Assembly: GCF_963678975.1 (NCBI RefSeq) | Contig: NC_089281.1 | Coordinates: 27,260,765-27,324,764 of the forward strand | DNA: 64,000 nt | Reading direction: 5' to 3' | Source: Dysidea avara | Lineage: Eukaryota; Porifera; Demospongiae; Dictyoceratida; Dysideidae | In this document: positions 23,386 to 33,500 of the stretch, piece by piece | Layout: each line of letters begins with the position of its first letter | How positions within the stretch are numbered: the stretch's first letter is position 1 | Notes under the pieces: model-generated | What the model was told of the DNA's origin: nothing | What the model saw: the letters and a program-made list of their open reading frames with translations, nothing else | Database searches by the model: none | Position numbers and translations under genes: made by a program

Positions 23386-25549
23386 TCATGTCCATCGTAA
23401 GAAATTGGGTAACAGTCTCTTTTGAAGAATATAGAACACGGTGCCAAAAAATAGTAACAGACCAAGTGACATTAGCACTTTATCTGTGATGTCCCTTCGA
23501 CCATATTTGGTGATCAACTTGTGAGAAGTATTTACAGCTGCAGACACGTTTTTCATCTCTATGTCAGTTCCTTTGATCTTGTTTGAAGATGATACTACAT
23601 ACAGGAGAAAATAATTAAATCTTTTACTGAAGTTTTACACTGTCTTGCTTACCTAGTGCATGCATTGCCTCTTCATTTCTCTTTACCTGAGCAGCAAGGG
23701 TCTGTCTTGCCTCAATCAATCCCTCTGTGATTGTACTAGCTGTTTGTAGTAGACTATCTCTGTTGTCCTTCCTTGTGTAAACATTCTGTCATTTGTGATA
23801 CACACAGACATGTGTACAAGGCACCTGTTTCTGATGCCATCTTTTGTTGAGAATAAATCTTGTCTTTGCTGCTTGTCCATTGCCTTCTTGCACTCCAAGT
23901 TAGCTTGACGAACTGCATTTTGTAGTCTGTTAGGAGGTATCAATGTTACAATGTACAACAGATGGGCTGGGGGGTAACCACTAATCATCAGGGAACTGTA
24001 TGATTGTTTTTGTTGTGTGAAAACTGACTGGGCATACCTGCATTTGTTTGCTGTACAGCTGTGGTGGTACATCTGGAAATATTACATGTGAACAAACTGT
24101 TGCAAATTGTTGAAACTCTTCTGCAACACTCAAAATAAACCTTATTTTTATTATTTGCCACTTCCCAAAATGCAACAGCTGGATTTATTGTAGGAGTTAA
24201 GAAACTCCTGGCAATGGGGAATAGTAAATTCTAGGGATGGGTGATAAATTGATAAGTAAGTACAGGAGGCCAACCCAAAAATGAATATTGATATAATCCA
24301 TTGGGAGATGCCTGTGCCACTTCTGAAATTTTGTATGAAACTTTGAAATCAGAACTTTCACTGATTTCTGGGGAAATATAGTGATTTCAAATTTGACATC
24401 TGACTTAAAAACCTTTACGTGTGTAAGCATTATCAAGTGAATTTTTATTATTGGCAGCCCTAGCAAGTTAATTCATCCATTGTTTCTTTTTCCAGGGTGC
24501 CATCACCTTAGGGATAGCCACAGTGGGGCTTTACATTGACACATACATTATATGTGAAGTTAATACTAGTAACCGAGCCAAATGCACCTAGTAATTGAGC
24601 CAAATGCACCTACGTATAAGCATTTGGCTCAATTACTCAGTGAGAAGTGGAGTTCCCATATTCAGTGGTGATGGGCTGGCTCCGTTACAGTTTGGGGTTC
24701 TCCTTGCTTCGCTCCTCCATCATGTGCATCCGTGGTTCTCGATCACGCTCTAAGCGTCCTGGTGTGCCCCAGGCAGTAGATCTCGCCGTCGCAGAGGGGC
24801 ATCTACCAGTTCACTAACATTCCTTGGGCTTCTGTAGGTTCTTTTAGGTGTCCTTTCTATAGGTAAATTCTTTCTTTTTCCCTTTTTATGTTGTTCTTCT
24901 AGCTTGTTTTCCATAGAGACGTGTGGGTGGAAGGGAGTACCATTAGGGTCAGAGTAAAAAAAAAAAAAAAAAGAAGTAATACTAGTAACCTACTCTTTTA
25001 GTTGTGCTGTATGCCATTCAGTCATGTCCTTGAATTTCATCCTATCTTCCTCTCTCAGCTCTGTCCTGGACAACTGCTCAATAGTCTGCAAAATAACAAG
25101 TTTAAACAGACAATTTTCGTCTTTTTAGTACCTTAATGATCTTGTTGATACCCCCAAGGACTATATACCCCTAATGATTTGCGATTAAGAAAAGGATACT
25201 ACCAGAAACTGATGACAAACATTGACTCGTATAATTTTTCCTTTTTCCACTGTGATTAAACTTTGGAACCCCCCCCACAGTTAATTCCCCTTACCTGGAT
25301 AATTTTTGTAATAACTTAAGTCATTATATCTGTGCGTTATAATCATTTTCTGCACAGTAAACAATATACCTCCAGTTTGCTATTTAGGTTGTCAATGGCA
25401 CGTCTAATTGACTGGTTGTGTTTGTTGACGGAAATATCATCATTAGACTGGCGTAGATCTTGTAAAGCAGCAGTTATCTTAAACTCTAACTTAACCGCAT
25501 CTTCGTGGTGTTTGTCATTAGTGAACGTCTGTTCTTTTCCTTCGTCCAT
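23386..25549 (-). CDS. BNIP1: SEC20 / BNIP1 SNARE
   Basis: Five exons on the minus strand: 25549-25370, 25085-24994, 23926-23825, 23771-23653, 23594-23386; 233 residues, close to the usual ~230. The N-terminal half is coiled-coil. The C-terminal SNARE region ends in LITKYGRRDITDKVLMSLG, then a hydrophobic anchor (LLLFFGTVFYIL) and a short basic tail (KRLLPNFLRWT). This is the diagnostic SEC20/BNIP1 ending. It acts as a Qb-type SNARE in Golgi-to-ER retrograde fusion; BNIP1 is also linked to mitophagy and apoptosis in vertebrates. The start ATG gives MDEGKE; an in-frame GTG upstream is not a plausible start. Its stop is 38 bp from the stop of the NTPase gene. Its start is 116 bp from the NSD start. 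Intron 2 carries a SINE-like insertion. Confidence 0.92.
24556..24990 (+). mobile_element. SINE-like retroposon with poly(A) tail and 18-19-bp target duplication
   Basis: The insert (24575-24972, about 398 bp) ends in 17 A residues (24956-24972). It is flanked by GAAGTTAATACTAGTAACC (24556-24574) and GAAGTAATACTAGTAACC (24973-24990). These are hallmarks of target-primed retrotransposition. Near the 5' end an inverted pair AATTGAGCCAAATGC / GCATTTGGCTCAATT forms a hairpin. There is no open reading frame. A weak GGTTCTCGATC stretch resembles a Pol III B box, but tRNA ancestry is not established. It sits in SEC20 intron 2, antisense to that gene. Confidence 0.82.
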
Positions 25550-25665
25550 AATATTCAAACCCACAATTACAAATTATACATGGGATTTGAAACTACGATT
25601 CCCATTCTACATTCCGGCTGCCGCTTTCAAAAAAGGCGCTAAGTCCAGCGCTACGCTACTTGACT
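25550..25665. promoter_or_regulatory. Short bidirectional promoter, SEC20 / NSD
   Basis: Only 116 bp separate the two divergent start codons, so the two genes must share or overlap core promoter sequence. The interval contains CG and GC-box-like GGCGCTAAGTCCAGCGC. No TATA box is apparent. Confidence 0.6.
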
Positions 25666-28450
25666 ATGTCCAAGGTAAAACATGTTTGTTGTAGTGTTTA
25701 GTTGTGTCAATTTGTTGATATTTTAGGTGCAAACAAATATTTGCCCTGAAAAGTTGGCGGGAGATTTGGTATTAGCCGTGAAAGGAGAAGACCATATTCC
25801 TGCCATTGTAACATTTCACCCGGCGACTGGCGCTCACTACAGAGTATCAGAAAACGAATTAAGCTATCATGTGCGATTTCTGAATGATATGGAGACTTGT
25901 TGGGTGCTGAGCACTACAATAAAACACATGGACTACTCACAGAAAGGAAAGAGCAAGAAGGGGAACAGTGATAGAGTTGCTGACAGAGTTTATCAGCTAG
26001 GTAGAATAAGCAGAAGGAAGAGGTTAGGGCAACTTGAGAAATGGAGTTTGTCTGCAAAGAAGCAACCTGAGCTGCAACTAGATAGCAATATTGTTGTAGT
26101 TAAAAACCATAAAAGGAAGACACTGTCGGAATGTAATGGAATTAAAAAATTCAGGGAGATAGGTGATGATTCAGCTGAGGAATTCTTTACCCCACCATCT
26201 TCAATAGACGATGCAGCATCTGTCGCATCATCTGTGGACATGCCAGAAGAACCTTCTACTAGTAGACTAAAAAGTGGAGTTTGTGCAGTGTGCAATGTCC
26301 ACTCTGACTGTTTAGTCGCTTGTGGAGGAGATTGCCATGAACTCTTTCATTTACAATGTCTTGGTTTACCGTCAGATTTTAACAGCAGTGGTTTTATTTG
26401 TGATGAATGCACAGTAGCATCAAGACAGTGTTTTGTCTGTAAACAAAGCAGTGGGATGCTTGAGTGTTGTACAGTGGCCAATTGTAACAAGTTGTATCAC
26501 ATTAGTTGCCTACAGCAGTACAGCAGGATCTATGACAATACTAAGAAGGCCTTGGTCTGTCCCAGACACAAGTGTGCCTACTGTTTAATGACTGCCAGTA
26601 CATCTAAGAAGTTTCTGTACTGCTTAAAGTGTCCCATTGCATTACACGATAGAGAAACCTGTCTGATTGCTGGCAGTGAGGCAGTTACTAACAATCCCAA
26701 GTACATGATTTGTCACAAGCACGTGGATCCATCAGCATACGCCAAGAGATTGGGGTCGGGTCATTTTAATCTTAATACATGTCTGCACTGTGGAGGGGGT
26801 GGACTGCTACTTTGCTGTGATTTTTGTTCAGCTGCTTATCATACTGAGTGCCTGTCCCAGGAGGTAGCACCTACTGGTAATGATTGGTTGTGTCCAGATT
26901 GTCGAGACTACCAGAACCCTACTTATGGGTCTGTGGTCTGGTGTAAACTAGGTGTATATAGGTAACCTAATTTAATCCATGGTGACACTTGTGTGTACCG
27001 TATCTATTTGTACAGGTGGTGGCCAAGCCAAATTATTCCATCCAAAGAAGTTCCTGATCGTTTATTGAAGCACAAATCACACCGGGGAACATTTTTGGTT
27101 GAGTTCCTTGGGTCTGGTGACCACAGCTGGACCCACCATGGCAGGTGCCTGCCCTTCACTTCGGATAGTATGGATCACCTGAGCTACAATTCTAAACGTA
27201 TTGATCAACAATTTAAAGATGGTATGATCTACACAGTACTGCATTATCCTCATTATATATGTTGTATTGCAGGCTATGCCATTGCAGTAGACTTGTATGA
27301 GGAGGCCAGAGAGAAACTAGAAGAAAAGGAACTTCACAAAAGGCCAAGCAGAAAATTCTCCTACTTGAAGGTAAGCATGTGTGTTAATCAGCTAGCTAAT
27401 TGATATGTCCACTTGCAGTCTAACAAGTACCTAGTGCCAGCCCCTCGTTCTGTCAAGGAAGCTGAACCCTGTCACTGTACTGAGGAACACCCCTGTGATC
27501 TTGATTCCATCTGTGTTAACCGAGCTACCAAGTATGAATGTTCATCAACTTCTTGTCCTGTGAAGCATCTATGCCAAAACCAACGGATGCAGAAGCTACA
27601 GTATGCTGACACAGTAACATTCTTTACGAAGAACACAGGGTGGGGTTTGAAGGCTACCCATGACATAAAAAATGGTGACTTTGTGATAGAGTATGTTGGG
27701 GAAGTGATCAGTAATGAAATGTGTAAGGAGAGGATAGAAAAAGCACAAGAAAATGGAGTGACCAACTTTTATATGTTAACCTTGGAGGCTGGGCTGGTAA
27801 TAGATGCATGTGCAAAGGCTAATAAAGCAAGGTTTATCAATCATAGCTGTGAGCCCAACCTACAAACACAGGCCTGGACAGTGAACAACAAAACATGTAT
27901 TGGTCTCTTTGCCATGACTGATATTCCAGCTGGTACTGAACTGACATTTGATTATCGTTTAGATTATGTTGGTGACAAGAAAGTGAAGTGTTTCTGTGGC
28001 ACATCTTCCTGTTTGGGGTACCTAGGAGCAAAACGAGACAAAAAAGACAAACCACACTCCTCTACAGCAGGAGAGGCAGCGGCAACAACAGTTGTCAAAA
28101 AGAAGAAATCAAAAAAGAAGCCCAAGAAAAGGCAAAAGAAATTCCGGACGCCAATTGGTGCAGCTGCCCTCCACGATGACATCTGCTTTTGGTGTGGAGA
28201 TGGAGGTGAATTGGTTATGTGTGATGAGAAGCTATGTCCCAAGGCTTACCACTTAGAATGTTTAGAAATTGATGATATCCCTAGACGCAGGTGGAGTTGT
28301 CCATGGCATTTTTGTGATGAGTGTGGAAAAAAATCATACAAGAGTTGTCCAAAATGCCCCACATCATTTTGCAAACGACATGGTGAAGGAGAACTACTAG
28401 AAGGATGTGACGGAGTACTGTACTGCGTTGATCACATTTGCATTACTTAG
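25666..28450 (+). CDS. NSD: NSD-family histone H3K36 methyltransferase
   Basis: Five exons: 25666-25674 (only MSK), 25727-26961, 27016-27221, 27273-27370, 27419-28450; 859 residues. Order: a degenerate first PWWP-like segment (GDLVLAVKGEDHIPAIVTF, lacking PWWP); a PHD cluster from about residue 185 (CAVCNVHSDC..., CFVCKQSSG, CLHCGGGGLLLCCDFC); a second PWWP with YRWWPSQII; an AWS cysteine cluster (PCHCTEEHPCDLDSIC); SET with GWGLKA, YVGEVI, FINHSCEPN (NHSC 657-660) and LTFDYRLD; a post-SET cysteine cluster (CFCGTSSCLGYLG); a Lys-rich linker; and a final PHD/C5HCH pair (CFWCGDGGELVMC...). This is the NSD1/2/3 layout. One NSD gene is expected in early animals, so it is probably pre-duplication. 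Predicted nuclear. It shares a promoter with SEC20. Confidence 0.95.
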
Positions 28451-28590
28451 TCATGTCCTGAATGTTATTATTACTACCATGTACAGTATTATTGTATATT
28501 ATTTATTATTGTTTAGAGATATTATTGTTCACACAGTAAAATAGTGTATATATATGTATTATGTACATTACTTATTTTATTACTATATTA

Positions 28591-30134
28591 TTAATTAGTC
28601 AGTTTAGCTAGTCTTGCTCTTAGTTCATCGTCTTCTTGGTCATCCACCTCGGGTGTCTGCAGAAAGCATAATTCAACTACTATACACAAGACTTCCACAA
28701 ATTTGGTCCCAAAAAACTATTAGCTACAATACTGCCAATGGTCCCAAAAACTGAACTAGTATGCTTACATCATCCACTGGTAGAGTAGTGCCAATATCTC
28801 CAACACCCCCCAGTTGACCTGATAAGAGAACAGAATTAATGGTACATTTCTTATGTTGAGTCATACCTTTAGTAACTTCAAATAAAATTTTTTCTATTTC
28901 ACTATCAGCATCTTCCTCCAAGTCATCATCTTCCATGCTCTCAAAGGTGTCCTCAATTAGCTCTTCCATGATTCCAGCCTGTGAAACATTATGAGGTCAA
29001 GGTCATGATAGTTATTGAGCACCATACCTTGGTCATCTCCTTTGACAAGTCTCTCATTGTAGCTTGTATCTCTGGTACTCGTACTAAATGGTTCATTGTC
29101 TTCATCACATCTGTACTCTTAGCCAATGCCCCAGACATTCTCAACATTGCTGAAAATGCCATCAGTCAATATAATAAAAAAATCATGCTAAGATACAATA
29201 CAGCTGATACATTAAGGACACTCATTCATCACTTCATTTGCTACTGGTGTCTTTCACAAATAGTTTAAAACTTAAACACTAACAAGTTCCTACCACACTA
29301 TAAAAGCTCTCCTTTTAACTTCACTATGGTTAGACATTTGTGTGTGTGTGTGTGTGTGTGTGCGTGGTGCATGATTTGTATGCATTTGCTAATGGATTTT
29401 GTGTTCATGTGTGAACTTGCATTATCAGTTATCAACAGTATTCTACATGTGAACTATATGAGTTCTTGGTATGACAAAGTACATGCATATACTTTCAGTG
29501 GGGGTATAAGTGTTCTTCATTGACACTCACCAAACTGTAGAACTTACAGGTACGCATACTACAAACATGATAAGAACTGTTGATCACTAACCAAACAATG
29601 ATATGTGTACTATAGTAGAAGAGCTACTTACAACCACTAATAACCATACTGGGATCTGACATGCCTACACTGTAAAACATTCCTCATGCCACAATGATGC
29701 AACAGCCAACAAGGCAGCTAACATTAAGCGTAAACTCCTGTGATAATACTCACATAATTGTTGGTCCATTGACATCATCACAGAGTTGATTTGGGCCTTA
29801 GATGCATACAACTTGTTAACGGCTTTGCGTGACTGAACAACCTCCTTTGCTAAGATCTTACAAACATCTATCTGATTTTTCTTGGCAGCATCTTTTAGTG
29901 ACAGCTTTACTTTTGCCTCCTCTCTTTGAATGGCTACAAAGAGAAACAGTAACGAATGCAATTATGTAGAAGAGTCGTACAGTTAATCTGTCTGTCCATC
30001 TTTCTCTGTTCTGATCTTAATGAGTGTTTCCATTCCCTTACCTAATAAGATTACTATTTGCAAGGGGTCTCTGTCATTCAAATAATGCTGACCTGTTCTT
30101 TAGGGTCCTTCTTCTTCTCACCGAATAGCGGCAT
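28591..30134 (-). CDS. CHMP3: CHMP3 / VPS24, ESCRT-III subunit
   Basis: Seven exons on minus: 30134-30093, 30041-29981, 29933-29754, 29149-29028, 28978-28867, 28818-28769, 28656-28591; 210 residues (human about 222). The basic N-terminal helices (MPLFGEKKKD, then IQREEAKVKLSLKDAAKKNQ and SRKAVNKLYASKAQINSVMM) and the acidic C-terminal half (MEELIEDTFESMEDDDLEE) follow CHMP3. The last residues, DDELRARLAKLTN, fit the MIM1 helix that binds MIT domains such as VPS4. It polymerises with CHMP2/CHMP4 on endosomes and at the midbody for membrane scission. It is divergent from LIN54, with 461 bp between start codons. The alternative small exons near 29660 and 29540 break frame and were left out. Confidence 0.94.
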
Positions 30135-30595
30135 TTTTTAAATCGTGATACAGCAAACCTTTTGGGTGGGCTTTAAATAGAGCATATAGTCCATAACAAA
30201 TGACATCATCATGCGACACGTGACTATCATTTTAAGCGACTATCGCTTAAGCGCCCTGGAAAAGAACTCGGCATTGCTCTGGGTGATTCTTCTGGAAAAA
30301 ATGTAGTTAAAGCTGATAGGCTATCACGCACATTATAAATAGGCACAAACACATAAGTTACTCAGAAGTATAGGTTGGATGGGTGAGCGTTAATTAAAAT
30401 CAAACAAGTGACGTCAGTAACAGCCAATGAAATTTCAAGACCTGGGGGGCGCGTTTTTCTGACATCCTCGCGACCCACGACCCAGCCTCCTCAGAAAAGC
30501 AGTCCACTGCAGCGAAAGAATTCTTGTGGCGTGGGCATCTCTTCGACAAATTTAACCAACACGCGCATCAAGAATTCAAGAGTAATCTCGGAGAC
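30135..30595. promoter_or_regulatory. Divergent promoter region CHMP3 / LIN54
   Basis: 461 bp between two start codons. It contains a perfect palindrome TTAAGCGACTATCGCTTAA (about 30233-30251) preceded by CACGTGAC, and CG-rich sequence nearer LIN54. Open frames beginning at 30408 and 30524 have no ATG start consistent with a longer LIN54. Confidence 0.5.
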
Positions 30596-33500
30596 ATGAC
30601 GGAGAATATGGAAGTGGAAGGGGAAACACAAGGTGAACTGTTGGAGCAGTCATTTATTGACCCAGCCCATGACTACTCAGGACCCCCGTCTTTATTAATG
30701 TCTTCACCAAGTAGTAAGAATACACCTAAAGTTGTACTAGTGAAAACACTGCCTATTGAGGGATCAAGCCAGAGTGTATTAACAACTGCTGCTAATTCTA
30801 CTGCTGCTACTGCTGCGACAACCACGAACAGTAATACTGTCATGGTGTTTAAACTACCAGCCAAGCCTAAAGTAACACCGACAAAGCCAGTAAAGTTAGC
30901 ACTTGTGACATCGTCTCCAGTCCCTATCAAACCCAAATCTGTTTTCACTGCTCCTAAAATGGACACGACTACTCAACTGCTTCAGGTACTTGCAGCCATA
31001 CAACAACAGCCAGTCAAACTACCTTCAGCTAATGCATCACCTTCAAGCAAACCAGGATTATCTATCCCTCCAGTATCAATGTCTTCATTACAAGTATGTT
31101 ATTGTGATGTTTTCTTCTTACATGGGTCGAAACAGAAATTATCTTTGATCTGGCACTTGTATTGTAAACGAAAAGCTTCACTTATGGAAAAAATGCTCTT
31201 GATATATATGTATGTATTTACTGTTTAACAATTTCTGCAATAAAGGACAGGTGTTATAACATCTTGTTGGCACAGCCAAACATGGTGTCCAATTGCATTT
31301 ACATCTTTTTAGCTAGGAAAGCACACATTGTGTTGGGCATGGCTGAAAGATGGTTTATGAAGGCTCTGATAAACATTTGATATTCACATACATTAGAGTA
31401 CTTGGTATCAACCAGGGTTATTTTGGGGGCTCCCTCCCTTTGGAAACTGCTTGCTTTCTCTTGAAATTTAAAGCTATAGAAATACTACTTTTATAGTCAG
31501 CCATTTGACTTGAAATCTTTGACAATATTTTACCTCTCTATTACCCATATAATTATAAACCAAACTTAATTTCTATACTCCCTGGTCATACAATATTACA
31601 CAGAGCTCTAGGTCAAAGCAATTGAACAGTTGAAACAAAAGGATGACCAACTGTGTGTATATATGTGCGCAAAGGGTAGTGGGAGGGTCACAGTGTAAAA
31701 ATGGAACATTTCTGATTCATGCCTTCAAGTATGATCTCAAATATACTTTGGGCCAAATTCAACAAAAGTATATGACTATTGAAGTGTCATGTCAAAAAAT
31801 AAAATTGGTCAGACCTGCTGGAGCACATTGCAGAATAATATTGTAGCCTTTCATGAGGAAGTAGCAGACCCAGATATATGTGATCAAACATCTTATGATT
31901 TATATAAGGTTCAACCAGTCAGCAGTGTTAGAGAGGGTGTATTCAGTAGTATACAGTAAAGTACGTAGATACCACATAGCCTTAATATTTAGAGGGAAAA
32001 TTTTTGCTGATTTTGCGGTTTTGGGAGATACCAGCAAAAATTTTATCCTTGAAATATTTAGACCTCAACAAATCTGCAAAAAAAATTTTTTTAGCAACAT
32101 TGCTCAACCTCAAAAAATTTGCCCCTCGAGTTATTTACGCTATACGCTACTGTCAAGCAGTGAATAGAATACATTTAATTGAACCCATTTGGCTGATCAC
32201 AGCTACCTTTTAGGAGTGCTGAAATGTTGTCACAAGTCACCCAAATGTACAGTAACCCCACCCTTAAAACCAAAAAAATGTCAGTCCAGTAGTATTCCAG
32301 TCCAATTCAGTGATTAGACACTACTGTAAAGGGTTAATGGAGGGAAACATCTGTACTATGTTTCTTAGCTTCCAAAACGGGTGTAACTAATCACTGGACT
32401 GGACTGACATTTGGTTTTTACACATTCTGAGGTTGGTTTTATGAGTCTTGCTATAGTATGTTCACGTTGAGCTGAACCCTCAAAAACATTTAATAACTCA
32501 TGGATGCAATTACACACAATCTTGAAATTTGGCTCATTTGTAGTACTGCTTGACCCGCTAAAAATATTTCAAAATCTTGTTGTTCAGATGTTAGACATAA
32601 TATTTATGGTCAATCAAAATTTTCACAATACATTTCCTATAGGGAAGCCGTATAAGTACAGTGTTCAATGCAGCCCTTTCCCAAACTTGTAATGGAGCCA
32701 AACCGTACGTGTCTGTTGTTGACACCTTTGCTGTTACCAATAATCATCTGGTTGGCTGAAATGTTAACTCTGTTGAGAAAAAATCCACTTTTAATTTCTA
32801 GCTGTTTTTCAGGATTCAGCTCAATGTGAACATACTATAGCCAGCTAAGGGCCTTCAGAAAACTTGCAGTCTGCTACTAAAATGATGAGTATGAGGAGTG
32901 GAGTAAGCAAAAACTGACTTCTCAGTACTTGTTATGCTCTACAGCTTTTATATACTTCTTCTAAAGTATTGTGTTTTGGAGATTGTAATATATAGCAATA
33001 GCTAACCAAAAATCATTATACTATATTTGTGTATCCTTGAACTAAATAGCTCAGACCCCTGGGACACAACCTATCCTTCCTAAGACAATCTATTGTAGCT
33101 AAATTTGTTCCTACATGAAATATACAAACTCATTGCACAACTATAGAGTTTTTCTGCTATCATGATTAGTTCTTACACATGCTGGTTGGTGTACTATAAT
33201 ATGTAACCAAATTTATTAGCATTGTACAAGCTTGTTACTATCTCCAAGACGCTATCATTGGTTAATCATAACTAGCACGTTCCCGGCAGCATACTGATAA
33301 GGAGTTTAGTATATGTACTGTAGAAGAACGTAATAAATAGAGGTGAAATCACTAGAAATAAGTTTTTTTACTAATTCCACTCCTCACACTCATCATTTTA
33401 GTAGCAGACTGCAAGTTTTCTGAAGGCTCTTAGCTAGCTAGACTCAATAAAACCAACTAGTCTCGCGTGCCAGACAGTTTGCGTGGGGGCGGCAAATAAA

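Noticed and set aside
23981-24175. Extra SEC20 exon
   Set aside because: Breaks phase with both neighbours; skipping it gives a spacing that fits the SEC20/BNIP1 family exactly.
29520-29660. Additional small CHMP3 exons
   Set aside because: Candidate acceptors introduce a stop or residues out of register; a direct 29754 to 29149 splice keeps the family alignment.
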